Counted from the first letter of the stretch, positions 26,169-36,274 are shown. The stretch: 45,490 nt of DNA from Dietzia massiliensis (GCF_018390595.1 NZ_JAHBAV010000025.1:1-45490), one strand, 5' to 3'. A program made the numbers and translations. The notes: a model not told the origin generated them from the letters alone.

Positions 26169-26773
26169 CGGCCACCCACCGGCAGAGGCCGAGCAGTCGG
26201 ACTGGAATCATCGTTGAGGTAGTACCTGAACTGTCGAGGATGACTCTTCGGCAATCCTGGGTCTCGAGGCAGTGGGTAGGCCGCTGTGAGACGAATCGAT
26301 TCCAGCTTGCCCCACCCGGTGGCCAGGTCTTTGACGGTGACTCCGAGAGCGAAAGCTGCGCGCCCCTGGCCTTCCCGTGAGGCCTGCGGGTTAGGGGTCC
26401 GGGTGGTGAGCGATGCCAGGTCGGGCCAGCGTGGTTCGGTCAGGGCGCCCAGTCCTTGCCGCTCAGGCGATTCGAGAACCGCGGTGAACCGGTTCTTCAG
26501 CTCGGCGATCTCAGCCTCAACCCTGCCGATTGCGTCTTCCACGGTGAAGTACCCGGCGATCTCCGCCTGGTCCACTTCGGGCATCGGGTCGTCCGTCGTC
26601 TTGACGACGAGCCGGCCCCCAAGAAGCGCCCGGAGAAGCTCGCGGTCGTTGCGTTCAACCGTCCAGCCGCCGAGCTGGCGGGGCAAGTCAGCGGCGCCGT
26701 TGACGTCGATGAGGCAGACGTAGAAGCGGTCTGCCGTCAGCTCGACGCACGCCACGGGCGGGAGGTAGTCCAT
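26165..26773 (-). CDS. Hypothetical protein of the restriction operon
   Basis: I do not recognise this 202-aa protein. It starts at an ATG behind AAGGGGAC. Visible features are a beta-rich N-terminus (VACVELTADRFYVCLIDVNG) and a likely coiled coil at about 78-98 (EDAIGRVEAEIAELKNRF). A basic, proline-rich C-terminus follows (QFRYYLNDD). No membrane segment or signal peptide is visible. It lies 72 bp downstream of the Mrr gene and overlaps the exonuclease gene by 4 bases. It is therefore probably an accessory subunit or regulator of this cluster, and it is one of the less explained parts of the window. Confidence 0.75.
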   Translation of the reverse strand: MDYLPPVACVELTADRFYVCLIDVNGAADLPRQLGGWTVERNDRELLRALLGGRLVVKTTDDPMPEVDQAEIAGYFTVEDAIGRVEAEIAELKNRFTAVLESPERQGLGALTEPRWPDLASLTTRTPNPQASREGQGRAAFALGVTVKDLATGWGKLESIRLTAAYPLPRDPGLPKSHPRQFRYYLNDDSSPTARPLPVGGR

Positions 26774-26845
26774 GTGTCCCCTTGAGGTTCCGGAGGGGTG
26801 TTCACATGGGAATTTACCGCTCAGTGCATCCGCGATGGCGGGTTT

Positions 26846-27766
26846 CTAAATTTCTTCGAAGAAGTCCTCGTCGATGCGATGCAGCACGACGGTGTGCGAT
26901 TCCTGCACTCCGACGCCGTACTGGACCAGCAGGCGGGCCAGTCGAGCTCCGTCGATGAGTTCGATGCGGGCGTTGATTCGCTCGGCTTCCAGTAGGGCGC
27001 CGCGGGTGAACGACGAGGTTGTGATGAAGACGCCTCGGTCGCCTTGTTTGCCTAGGAGGGCGCCGGCGAATTCGTGGATGCGTGGGCGGTCGACGGTGCG
27101 GTCGAGGGCGTAGCGCTTGGCTTGGACGTAAATGCGGTCCAGTCCGAGGGGGTCTTGGCTGATGATGCCGTCGACGCCGGCGTCTCCGCTGGCGCTGGTG
27201 CGCTCCACGTTGCCCGCCCGGCCGTAGCCCATTTTCTCCAGCAGGCGGATCACGAGGTCTTCGAACCCGGTGGGGGACAGGGTGAGCGCTCGGTCGAGGA
27301 GTTCGGTTTCCAGGGTGGCCTGGTTTTCCAGGACCGCGGCGTCGATGAGGTCTTGTGGGGTGGCGATCGAATCGTCCAGGTCCACCGGGGGTTGCGGTGT
27401 CTTGTTGCCGTCTCGGTTCCGGGCTCGGTCGCGGAAGGCTCGGAAGGGTTCGAACTGTTCGAGCACGGTCAGGTCGACACGGTCGGGGTGTTCTGCGAGG
27501 ACACGGCGCCCCTCGGCGGTGATGACCGAGTAGCCGCGCCGTGGGCGGTGGATGAGCCCTGCCTGGGCCAGGTAGGAGGTGGCCCAGCCAACCCGGTTGT
27601 AGATCAGACGTGAGCGCCCCGAAGGGGTCATCTGGGCCCGCTCTTCGGCGGTCAGGTTGAACTGGTCGGCCATCGCTTCTTTGAGGTCGCGCAACCGATG
27701 CTCGCCTCCGTCGGCGAGGTACTCGAGGACCGGCCGCATCAGGGTCTGATAGTCCGGGATCGTCAC
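26846..27766 (-). CDS. mrr: Mrr-family restriction endonuclease
   Basis: This 306-aa protein has an N-terminal winged-helix (Mrr_N) region and a C-terminal PD-(D/E)xK nuclease domain. The N-terminal region covers residues 1-95 and includes GRSRLIYNRVGWATSYLAQA. The nuclease domain contains GFED (168-171), SGDAGVDG with Asp199, QAK (215-217) and FITTSSFTRGA. Mrr enzymes cut methylated or otherwise modified DNA. The GTG start overlaps the TGA of the upstream restriction-modification gene (GTGA), so the two are translationally coupled. An upstream open frame (GTG 27931) exists but lies in the other gene. A modification-dependent nuclease next to a modifying enzyme must tolerate the host's own mark. 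Confidence 0.87.
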   Translation of the reverse strand: MTIPDYQTLMRPVLEYLADGGEHRLRDLKEAMADQFNLTAEERAQMTPSGRSRLIYNRVGWATSYLAQAGLIHRPRRGYSVITAEGRRVLAEHPDRVDLTVLEQFEPFRAFRDRARNRDGNKTPQPPVDLDDSIATPQDLIDAAVLENQATLETELLDRALTLSPTGFEDLVIRLLEKMGYGRAGNVERTSASGDAGVDGIISQDPLGLDRIYVQAKRYALDRTVDRPRIHEFAGALLGKQGDRGVFITTSSFTRGALLEAERINARIELIDGARLARLLVQYGVGVQESHTVVLHRIDEDFFEEI

Positions 27767-30700
27767 TGGGAGTCCTCGGTGGTGAGGCTTGCGACGAGCC
27801 AGTTGGTTTCGGTGGCCACGGTGGTGACTCTGGCGATCAAGTCGACGATGTACTTCGGATCGCCGATCTCGTCGCACCAGTCGTTGGGGTCGTTGACGAT
27901 GCCGGAGGGTTTGTCGGTCTTGACCTGCCACCGATCGATGACCCAGCCAAGCGCGGAGCGGGAGCCGAGCATGTAGTCGTCGGCCTCGGGTGGGATGCCG
28001 GTGATCGTCACCTTCGAGTTGTAGATGATCGTGGTCGGGTCGTTGACGAGCTTGCCGGTCTCCTCATCGCGGATGCGGCCCCACTTCATCTTCGACACCC
28101 GCCAGGTCTCGCGGTCCTCGGCGGAAGCGCCCTTTCTGAGTTCGACCTTCACGGGGTACGGCTCGACCTTCTCGTAGTTCATGTGCAGGTCTGCGAGCAT
28201 TCGGCCCACACGCGTGACCGTCTCGAACCGGTCCCGGGTCTGCGGGGTCGGAATGTGCGGCAGCATCTTCTTCAGGTCAGCGGCATAGTCAATTCGGTAG
28301 TACGGGTCATGCAACTGGCCGTACACGTAGTAGAAGATGTCGTCCTTGCTCACCTGAGGGCCGACAGCCTCGCGGTAGATCGCGAGGATCTCATCGGTGA
28401 TGTTGTCGACCCGGCGATACCCGTACTCGTCGACCTCGGTGTGGTCGGCGAAGTTGAACCCGCCATCTGTCGCATCGACCTTCTTATAGGTCCACCGGGG
28501 GAAGAACTGACCGCCACTACCGGCTCCGGTGACATGCAGGTCCGGCAGGGTTCTGAGCATCAGGACACTGAACGGAACGGCCGAGCCATTTCCTACTTGG
28601 TAGAAACCGATGTTGGTGTGGTGGGGGGTCGGGAACATCGACGGTGTCTGACCACGTTCGTGGTTAAGGATTCGATCGAAGTACGCGTAGGACCGCTGGA
28701 ACGGACGGTAGGTGCTGGTTACTACCTGAGCGGGGGAAAATTGTGCACGCGTTCCGCGGGCCGTGTGCGTGCGCAGACTACGGGACCATTTGATGTAGGA
28801 CGGGTCGGCGGCAGCCGGGCGAGCGTCGAGAAAAGCGGTGACGGTGGCTTCAGTGCGCTTGATGATGCCCTGCTCAGTGCAGTACTGGTCGAACTCGCGC
28901 AGCTCGTGGTTGTAGTTGTCGATGAGTCGGCGGACGTTGGCCTCAAGCTTGCGCGCGGAGAAGTTGTACACCCACGCGTCTCTCGCCGTTCCCAGCCCCA
29001 GTGAGTACCGCTGGAACACCCGGAACTCTGGCTCCGCGCCCCTTCCCCGGCTTCCCAGTATCGGCCAGGTAGAAAACTCATCGCTCCGCTGGCCGACCCA
29101 GTCTCCGTAGCTGTTAGGGGTTATCGGTGTCCAGTCGATGCTGCTGAGATCGGAGTCGGCTACGACGTGGAGCTTGTCCTCGCGGCTGAGGTAGTCACCG
29201 ATGTCGCGGTAGCGGATCTGACACGGGCCGATATGAGCGGGGTCTTTCACTCCAATAAAGATGGCCACGGTGTTACGGCTTCCCGCACCGAACACCTTCC
29301 CTCCCTCCTTGCGGGAAAGCTCGCCTGCAGTGCGCTGATTACCCCGGAGATTGAAGACGTAGACGTAGCTGTACTCGTCGGCAAGAGTGAGGCGAATGCC
29401 GTCGGCGGTGTTGCCGTCGATCCAGCCACCGTTGGAGACGAAGGCCACGACGCCGGTGTCTCCGATTCGGTCGGTGGCCCAGCGGAAAGCTCGGAGGTAG
29501 GAGTCGTAGAGGCTGTTTTTGTTAGTCCCGGTGGAGCGGGCCGCGTAGGTCTCTGCGATCCGGGCGTCGAGGTGCGGGTACTTGACGTTGGCGTTGAGGT
29601 CGTTCGCCGACCCCTGCCCGACCGAGTACGGGGGGTTGCCGACGATGACGTTGATCGGGGTTGCAAGCTGGCGGGTGATGCGCTCGTTGTTCGCGGGGAA
29701 GATCCTGAGGTCGAGCTCGTCACCGTGCTCATGGATCTGGAAGGTGTCAGCGAGCACAATCCCGGGGAAGGGCTCGTAGTCGCTTGTGTCGGTGTGACCG
29801 GCGATGGAGTGATAGGTGGTCTCGATGTTCACCGCGGCGATGTAGTAGGCCAGCAGCATAATCTCGTTGGCGTGGATCTCCCCCGCGTACTTCCGCGCCA
29901 GGTCAGCAGGTTGGATGAGCCCGGACTGGAGCAGTCGGGTGATGAAGGTGCCGGTGCCAGTGAAGCCGTCGAGGACGTGCACGTCTTGGTCGGTCAGGCC
30001 GCGACTGAAGGTCTCGCGGAGAGCTTGGTCGGCGGCGCGGAGGATGAAGTCGACAATCTCCACTGGGGTGTAAACGATGCCGAGGGCGTCGGCCTGCTTG
30101 GCGAATCCGAGCTTGAAGAACCGCTCGTAGAGTTCGGCGATGACCTGCTGTTTGCCTTCAGCGGAGTTGACCTCGGAGGCGCGGACGCGGACGGAGTCGT
30201 AGAAGGAGTCGAGCCTGGCGGTCTCCGCGTCGAGGTTGGCGCTGGCGAGTTGGTCGACCATGGTCTGCATGACCTTGGAGACCGGGTTCTGGGCGGCGAA
30301 GTCGTGGCCCTCAAATAGGGCGTCGAAGACGGGTTTGGTGATCAGGTGCTGGGAGAGCATGCTGATCGCGTCGTCGCGGCCGATCGACTCGTTCAGGTTT
30401 GCCCGCAGGCCGTCGACGAAGTCGTCGAACCCCTGCGCCAGTTCGGGGCCGGCAGCGGCGAGGGTCGCGTTGATGCGGGTGATCTGAGCGGCGGCAATGT
30501 CGGCGACATCGGCGGCCCAGTCTTCCCAGTAAGTGCGGGTGCCGACCTTGTCGACGATCTTGGTGTAGATCGCCTCAGTCCACTCAGACAGCGAGAACAA
30601 TGCCATTTGCTTGGTCTGCTCGGCATCGCCCGAGCTGTCGGCGTCGGTGTCATTGGGGGAGTCTCCGCTGCTGGTGGACTCGTCGGTGGGGCCGATGTGT

Positions 30701-32702
30701 CCGCCGAGGAGCTGGTCGACGCCCTGGCCGGTCTTGTTCCGGGTCTTGGAGTTCAGGGCGATGGAGTTGACCATCGCGTTAAACCGGTCATCGTGGGCTC
30801 GCAGGGCGTTGAGGACCTGCCACACGGTCTTGAATCGCCGGTTGTCATTCAGTGCCTCCGACGGCTTGACGCCTTCGGGTACGGCGACGGGCAGGATGAT
30901 GTAGCCGTAGTCCTTGCCTGGTGATTTGCGCATTACGCGACCGACAGACTGCACCACGTCGACCACGGAGTTGCGGGGATGCAGGAACAGCACCGCGTCC
31001 AGGGCGGGTACGTCTACGCCTTCGGACAGGCAGCGGGCGTTGGTCAGGATGCGGCACTCATTGGCATCTGGTTCGGCCTTGAGCCAGGTCAGCTCCTCGT
31101 TGCGCTTGAGGGCGTTGAAGGTGCCGTCGACGTGGTGCACCGAGCAGTTCAGGGACCGGTTGGTGTCGGAGACATCGGCGCCGTCGTCCTCGGCATCACG
31201 TAGGAGGTCTTGGTAGGACTCCACGACCCGGGGCAGCATCTCGGCGACCTGCTTGGAGGACTTGATGTCGCGGGTAAAGGCGACGGCTCGGCGCATTGGC
31301 GGCTCGCCGGGGGCGAAGCCTTCCCCGGTGGGGGAGCTGCCGGCTCGTTTGGCCAGTCCGTTCCAGCAGCCGACCAGCTTGGAGGCGTCATCGAGTTTGA
31401 GCTCACCGGCATCGGCCAGATCGGATTGAAGCCGGCTGGCCATGACTGATTCGTCCACCGTCAGGACCAGGACCTTGTAGTCGGTGAGCAGACCCCGCTC
31501 GACGGCCTCGCCGAACGAGAGCCGATGGAACTCGGGACCGTACGTCTCTAGGTCATTCATGGAGGCGATCTCCGCGGAGTGCTCCTCTGCCTTGCCCTTG
31601 GTCTCATCATTGAACAGCCGCGGGGTGGCAGTCATGTACAGGCGCCGGCTGGACTTGAGGAATTCCGCGTCATGCACCGCAACAAAGTTTGAGGGATCTT
31701 CACCGGCGAGGGTGACACCGGTGGTTCGGTGAGCTTCGTCGCAGATCACCAGATCGAACGGGTCCACACCAAGGCCTTGGGCTTTGGAGACCGCGGGCAG
31801 TGATTGGTAGGTGGTGAATACCACCGTCATCCCCGCTGCCCGCTTGCGGTAACTCATCTTCTCCGCGAGTTGCTCTGGGCTGGTGGTGACAGGAATGGCC
31901 ACATCGGAGGTGTCGTAGTCCTCCGCTGCACGAGAGACCTTGGTGTCCGAGCACACCGCGAACGCCCGTATGTCGAGCTCGGAGCGGGCGGTCCACTCCC
32001 GCAGGGTCTGCGACAGCAGTGAGATAGAGGGGACGGCGAACAGGATCCGGGCCTTGCCGCCGTTGTCCTGGGTGAGCTTTTCGGCGATCTTCAACGACGT
32101 GAAAGTCTTACCGGTGCCGCACGCCATGATGAGCTTGCCCCGGTCATTGCCCTCAGCGAAGCCGCGGAACACCGCCTCCAGAGCTTCCTGCTGATGCGGG
32201 CGCAGCGTGTAGTAGACGGGGCTAGGTTGACTTGGAGTTCGCCCTGGGGCCAGGCGATGTCCCAATCGATCGCCGACTGGGCGAGGTCCTCGAGCGAGAT
32301 CCGCTGGACCGGGATGGTCTGCCCGTCGAGGGCGTCCTCGGCGTGCTTGCCCCACTTGTTGGTCGTGGAGATGATGACCCGGTTGGTGAACGGGGACTTG
32401 CCCGAAGCAGTGAAAAACGAGTCCAGATCGACCTTCTGCAGATAGTGATTTGGCTCGTAGAACTTGCACTGGATGGCGGTGTACTCACCGGTGTCGCGTT
32501 CGCGGGCTACCAGGTCGATCCCGGTATCGGGCTTGCCGTCCCGGCCTGGCCAGTCGATCCACCGCCAGACCTTGTCGTACTGCTGCGACAACATCGGGTC
32601 GAGTTCGAAGTAGCGCACCATGAGCTGCTCGAACTTCGTTCCCCGCTCCACGTTCGTCGGAGCCTGACGGAACGCCTCGATCACCTCATGCACAGAAGCC
32701 AT
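27763..32702 (-). pseudogene. Type ISP (LlaGI-like) restriction-modification enzyme, frameshifted
   Basis: A single ~1640-codon gene encodes all parts of a Type ISP enzyme. An N-terminal Mrr-like nuclease shows GIDLV with Asp63 and QCK (78-80). A superfamily 2 translocase follows with LRPHQQEALEAVF, Walker A ACGTGKT and DEAH, then helical spacers. The gamma-class adenine methyltransferase has DGFTGTGTF and the catalytic NPPYSVGQ. A long target-recognition region completes it. The ATG is at 32702. At about 32221-32232 the nuclease frame (ending QGELQVNLA) and the helicase frame (starting SPVYYTLRPHQ) are offset by one base. As read, this separates the nuclease from the motor and methylase. It may be a true disabling mutation, phase variation or a sequencing error. 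The rest is open, so methylation could persist if a restart occurs. Confidence 0.87.
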
Positions 32703-32790
32703 GACGACAGTCTTACAAGACGATGTTCACTGGTATCCGTCGGATGGGGCTCTTTAACGACTGGATCTATGTTCCAGCCATCTCAGCAGC

Positions 32791-33405
32791 TCAGCTCCGC
32801 TTCGGGGCCGAGCTGGGCAGGGGGATCGTTTGTAGTCGGGCTCTGACGTACTCGGCGAAGTGGGGCGCCTGGGCTTGCCTGAGCTTGTCGGGCAAGGAGA
32901 AGCTGTGGCCTTTGCCTGTCCAGTGGATGAGCTGGGCGGTGATGACGGCGTCGACCACCTGGGGGGCACTGTCGGCGACGAGGGTGAGGAACTCGTCAGC
33001 GGTGTGCACCTCATAGGGGCATTCGTCAGGGTCGGGGTACAGGCCGGTGAGACCTGTGCGGTCGTTGGTGACGATGATGGCGATGCCTTCATGGATGGCG
33101 GCGCTGTGGACGTGAGCGTCGTACTCGTCCGGGTAGGTGACCGACTCGTCGATAGGGAAACTGCTGATGCGGTTCTCGCCCATGGAGGCCATCAATCGAT
33201 CCCGGAGCGCTTCGATCTGCTGAGACGAGGCACGGGGGAATCGTTTTCGGCGGTGGTACACCGCTTCGGCGAGGATGTCCTCGGTCCAGTGAAAGGTCCA
33301 TGAGCCGATGGTTTCGGTAGCGATGAGGCCGAACCAGGAGTGAAGTGTGGCGGAGCACCAGATGTTCGCGTCGGGAAGAACCGAGTGAGGTCGCACGATC
33401 GCCAT
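32791..33405 (-). CDS. PIN-domain toxin (VapC-like RNase)
   Basis: This protein of about 204 residues starts at ATG 33405. Its N-terminal VLPDANIWCSATLHSW carries the first PIN acidic residue, and VTNDRTGL near residue 125 carries another. PIN toxins of this class are Mg2+-dependent RNases. It is downstream of and on the same strand as an HTH antitoxin, with a 63-bp gap. The length is greater than classic VapC (~130 aa) and matches the larger PIN proteins paired with excisionase-type antitoxins in actinobacteria. Confidence 0.75.
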   Translation of the reverse strand: MAIVRPHSVLPDANIWCSATLHSWFGLIATETIGSWTFHWTEDILAEAVYHRRKRFPRASSQQIEALRDRLMASMGENRISSFPIDESVTYPDEYDAHVHSAAIHEGIAIIVTNDRTGLTGLYPDPDECPYEVHTADEFLTLVADSAPQVVDAVITAQLIHWTGKGHSFSLPDKLRQAQAPHFAEYVRARLQTIPLPSSAPKRS

Positions 33406-33468
33406 GACCGTCACCCTATAAGTGCCCGGCGACACCGAGGGTGCCCGCAGGGTGTCGCTGGGCAGGGG

Positions 33469-33903
33469 TCAGGGGTTGTTGCTGGCGAGCTCGTCTTCCA
33501 GGTCCATGACGTCGAAGACGGCCTGCTGGCGTTCCAGACGTAGCTCATCCTTTAGTGCCAGAACGTCAGCGCTACGCAGTCGATGGTGCGAGCCCACTTT
33601 GTGGGCGGGGATACGTCCTTCGCGGACCAGTTTCATCAATGTTGGTCGCGAAAGACCCAGCAGACCGGCGGCTGCGGTGGTGGTGAGGTTCTCGGGCATG
33701 GCCGCGATCGAGACCGGGCGGCCCTCTGCCATCGCTTCGAGCACCAACTCGAAAACTCTCGCCACCTCGACAGGAAGTTCGGAGTCCTGACCGGTACCAA
33801 TCTGGACGGGCTGCCCACCGAGTGATTGCACGAAGTCGCGAGCGGCAGACTGCTCGTCCGCAGAGAGCAAGACCTCGTTGGTGGCTGCAATCGTGATCGT
33901 CAT
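33469..33903 (-). CDS. Excisionase-type HTH antitoxin
   Basis: This 144-aa protein starts at ATG 33903 behind GGAGGGA. It has a helical N-terminus and an excisionase/MerR-like winged helix in the second half (TTTAAAGLLGLSRPTLMKLV and then GRIPAHKVGSHHRLRS), followed by a charged helix (LKDELRLERQQA) that could bind the toxin. Pairing with a PIN gene is typical. The palindrome at 33964-33981 upstream is its likely operator. Confidence 0.8.
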   Translation of the reverse strand: MTITIAATNEVLLSADEQSAARDFVQSLGGQPVQIGTGQDSELPVEVARVFELVLEAMAEGRPVSIAAMPENLTTTAAAGLLGLSRPTLMKLVREGRIPAHKVGSHHRLRSADVLALKDELRLERQQAVFDVMDLEDELASNNP

Positions 33904-33963
33904 GGCGTCCCTCCTCGGCGACTCTGGGGGTCGTGTACTGGATGTGCGCTCCACGGTACGCAG

Positions 33964-33981
33964 TTGCACTTATAAGTGCAA
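33964..33981 (-). promoter_or_regulatory. Operator palindrome of the PIN/HTH operon
   Basis: TTGCACTTATAAGTGCAA is a perfect 18-bp palindrome 60 bp upstream of the antitoxin start. Two further TTGCAC-like half-sites follow at about 33993 and 34004 (TATTGCACG, TTTGCACAC). TATAAG within the palindrome could serve as the -10 on the minus strand, so bound antitoxin would block the promoter. Confidence 0.7.
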
Positions 33982-34165
33982 TAGTGCCCATATTGCACGA
34001 AGTTTGCACACAGGGCTACGAGCAGATGCGTCCCTTTGGGGTACACCCGTGCGGGACAGCGGGGGATCTGCAATCAGCGTGTGTCTTTCGCCGTTATACG
34101 GCGGGGATCTGTCGACGCTCTGTGGCGATATCCGCTGATGGCGATACACGCGAGCACTGGTCTGG

Positions 34166-34555
34166 TCACAGATAGCGGCAGACGGTCGTGGCGTCGCAAT
34201 TGGTGGGATCGCTTGTGGTGGCGCTGTGGTGAAGGTGCGCGACTGTGTGTCGTAGTGCTTGCAGGTCGGCGATTTGGCGGTCCAGGTCGCCCAGGTGGGC
34301 TTCGAGTAGGGCGTGCACGTGCTGGCAGGGTGCGACTCCGGCGTCGCGGATGTCGAGGATCTCGCGGATCTGGGCCAGGGTGAGCCCAGCGGTGCGGCCG
34401 CGGCGAATGAAGTCCAGGCGCGCCAGGGCCGCAGGGGTGTAGTCGCGGTATCCATTGGTGGTGCGCGCAGGCGCAGGTAGCAGGCCGGCTTCTTCGTAGA
34501 AGCGCAGCGTCTTGGTTGTGGTTCCGCTGGCCACGGCCAGCTCACCGATGCGCAC
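34166..34555 (-). CDS. merR: MerR-family metal-responsive regulator
   Basis: This 129-aa protein has an N-terminal winged HTH of the MerR family (MRIGELAVASGTTTKTLRFY, then YEEAGLLP), a dimerisation helix and cysteines at residues 77, 120 and 126. These resemble the three Hg(II) ligands of MerR, although CueR-like proteins also use two C-terminal cysteines. It is divergent from merA and shares its promoter region, which fits a mercury-responsive activator. The start is GTG. Confidence 0.82.
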   Translation of the reverse strand: MRIGELAVASGTTTKTLRFYEEAGLLPAPARTTNGYRDYTPAALARLDFIRRGRTAGLTLAQIREILDIRDAGVAPCQHVHALLEAHLGDLDRQIADLQALRHTVAHLHHSATTSDPTNCDATTVCRYL

Positions 34556-34590
34556 AGTGGCCCCTATCTCGGCTCTCGTCCATGTTCTCC

Positions 34591-34622
34591 TTGACCTTCC
34601 CCTGCGCTGGAACGTCCACTAT
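34591..34622 (+). promoter_or_regulatory. MerR-type promoter/operator of merA
   Basis: TTGACC (34591-34596) and CACTAT (34617-34622) are separated by 20 bp, the overlong spacer typical of MerR-controlled promoters. The spacer begins a dyad ACcTTCC...GGAAcGT (34594-34615) that resembles CueR/MerR operators. MerR-type proteins untwist such spacers on metal binding. Confidence 0.75.
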
Positions 34623-34660
34623 GGGCGCTGAAGATTGGGCACGCGAAGGAAGGGGCGGAA

Positions 34661-36061
34661 ATGGGTGTGGACTACGACGTCGATCTGGCCGTGATCGGCT
34701 CAGGAGGCGCGGCGATGTCAGCCGCTATCGCGGCCAGTCAGGCCGGCAGGAGTGTCGTGCTGGTTGAGCGCGGTGTTCTCGGCGGGACGTGCGTGAACAT
34801 CGGCTGCGTGCCGTCCAAGACGCTCCTGGCGGCCGCCGGGGCCCGGCACGCCGCGCTCACCAATCCCTTCAAAGGTGCCCCAACGTCAGCCGCACCGGTG
34901 AACCTCGGGGATCTGGTGGCCCAGAAGGACTCACTTATCGAGCGCCTGCGTGATGCGAAGTACGCCGATGTGGCCGCCGCCTACGGCTTCGAGGTCCTTT
35001 CTGGCCAGGCCGCCTTCCTGGACAGGGAGACCCTGGCCGTCGACGGCCAGGCGCTGCGGGCCCGGGCCTATCTGGTCGCCACCGGCGCCACTCCCGCCAT
35101 CCCGGACGTGGCCGGCCTCGACTCTGTGGCCCGGCTGACCTCCACCACCGCGATGCAGTTGACCGAGCTGCCCGAGTCCCTCGTCGTCATCGGTGGCGGG
35201 TACGTCGGGATGGAGCAGGCCCAGTTGTTTGCCCACCTCGGTACCCGGGTCTCTGTGGTCGGGCGTCTGGCGCCGCAGGCCGAGCCGGAGCTGGCCCAGA
35301 GACTTCGGGAGGTCTTCCTAGACGACGGCATCACCGTGGTCGAAGAGCACGCGGCCACGGTGGCCCGCGAGCCAGGCCCCGCCGGAGAGGTTGTGGTGAC
35401 CACGGAGTCGGGCGAACAGGTGCGCGGCGCGCGGGTCCTGGTGGCCACCGGACGCATGGCCCGCACCGACGGCCTGAACCTGGTCGCTGCCGGTGTGGAC
35501 GTGGACGATCGCGGCTTTGTCGTGGTCGACCAGACCCAGCGCACCTCCAACCCGCGCATCTGGGCCGCCGGTGACGTCTCGGGGGCTCCTCAGTACGTCT
35601 ACGCCGCCGCTGCCAGCGGTCGGGCCGCCGCGCTCAACGCCCTAACCGAGGACAGAGACCCGCCAGCAGCTCGGGTCGACTACGCCGGATTTCCTGCGGT
35701 CGTATTCACCCGGCCCCAGCTGGCTTCGGCGGGGTTGACCCAGGACGAGGCCCTCGCCCGAGGGCACGCGTGCGACTGCCGCGTCCTGGACCTGTCCGAT
35801 GTCCCCCGGGCGCTCGTCCAGCACGACACCCGCGGCGCGGTGAAGCTCGTCGCCGACGCCATGAGTGGCAAGATTCTGGGCGTGCACGCCCTGGCGGACG
35901 GGGCCGGGGAAATCATGCTGGCGGCCACCTACGCCATCAAGGCCGGCATGACCGTCGACGATCTGGCCGAAACCTGGGCACCGTACCTGACCATGAGCGA
36001 AAGCTTGCGCATCGTGGCTGGCCTCTTCCGAAACCAGATGCCGACGTCATGCTGCGCCTGA
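34661..36061 (+). CDS. merA: Mercuric reductase MerA
   Basis: This 466-aa flavoprotein disulfide reductase reduces Hg(II) to Hg(0) with NADPH. It has the FAD motif VIGSGGAAMSAA (11-22), the redox pair in GGTCVNIGCVPSK (Cys44 and Cys49), the NADPH motif VVIGGGYVGMEQ, and the MerA-specific C-terminal Cys-Cys pair (464-465) that delivers Hg to the active site. There is no N-terminal HMA domain, as in many actinobacterial MerA proteins. The ATG has AAGGAAGGGG upstream. No merB, merT or merP gene is nearby. Confidence 0.92.
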   Translation: MGVDYDVDLAVIGSGGAAMSAAIAASQAGRSVVLVERGVLGGTCVNIGCVPSKTLLAAAGARHAALTNPFKGAPTSAAPVNLGDLVAQKDSLIERLRDAKYADVAAAYGFEVLSGQAAFLDRETLAVDGQALRARAYLVATGATPAIPDVAGLDSVARLTSTTAMQLTELPESLVVIGGGYVGMEQAQLFAHLGTRVSVVGRLAPQAEPELAQRLREVFLDDGITVVEEHAATVAREPGPAGEVVVTTESGEQVRGARVLVATGRMARTDGLNLVAAGVDVDDRGFVVVDQTQRTSNPRIWAAGDVSGAPQYVYAAAASGRAAALNALTEDRDPPAARVDYAGFPAVVFTRPQLASAGLTQDEALARGHACDCRVLDLSDVPRALVQHDTRGAVKLVADAMSGKILGVHALADGAGEIMLAATYAIKAGMTVDDLAETWAPYLTMSESLRIVAGLFRNQMPTSCCA

Positions 36062-36217
36062 AACCCACAGCCCCAACGGGAAGGGCGAGGGCTGACGCGG
36101 CGGCCGCCTGACGCCGTGAAGATGCCTTGTAAACGTAAAGGTTTTCAAGACACCCGACACCGTCCAGGACGGCGACCACTTTTGAGCAGTTTTCCTGGCT
36201 CTACGGCCACCCGCCGG

Positions 36218-36243
36218 TGTCTCATTAAGTCATCTTGGCGACA
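36218..36243 (+). repeat. Candidate resolvase binding subsite
   Basis: TGTC (36218-36221) and GACA (36240-36243) bound a 26-bp segment just upstream of the resolvase gene. This resembles a subsite of Tn3-type res sites, where TGTC/GACA half-sites are bound by the serine resolvase. I did not find three clearly spaced subsites, so this is tentative. Confidence 0.35.
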
Positions 36244-36274
36244 TTCGTCTCAGGATCGGCCTCGGTAGGGGTTT

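Noticed and set aside
29167..30318. A 383-codon open frame on the + strand.
   Set aside because: It lies entirely opposite the methyltransferase part of the Type ISP gene, its product is a low-complexity Val/Gly/Asp-rich chain typical of the antisense of GC-rich coding DNA, and it has no recognisable domain.
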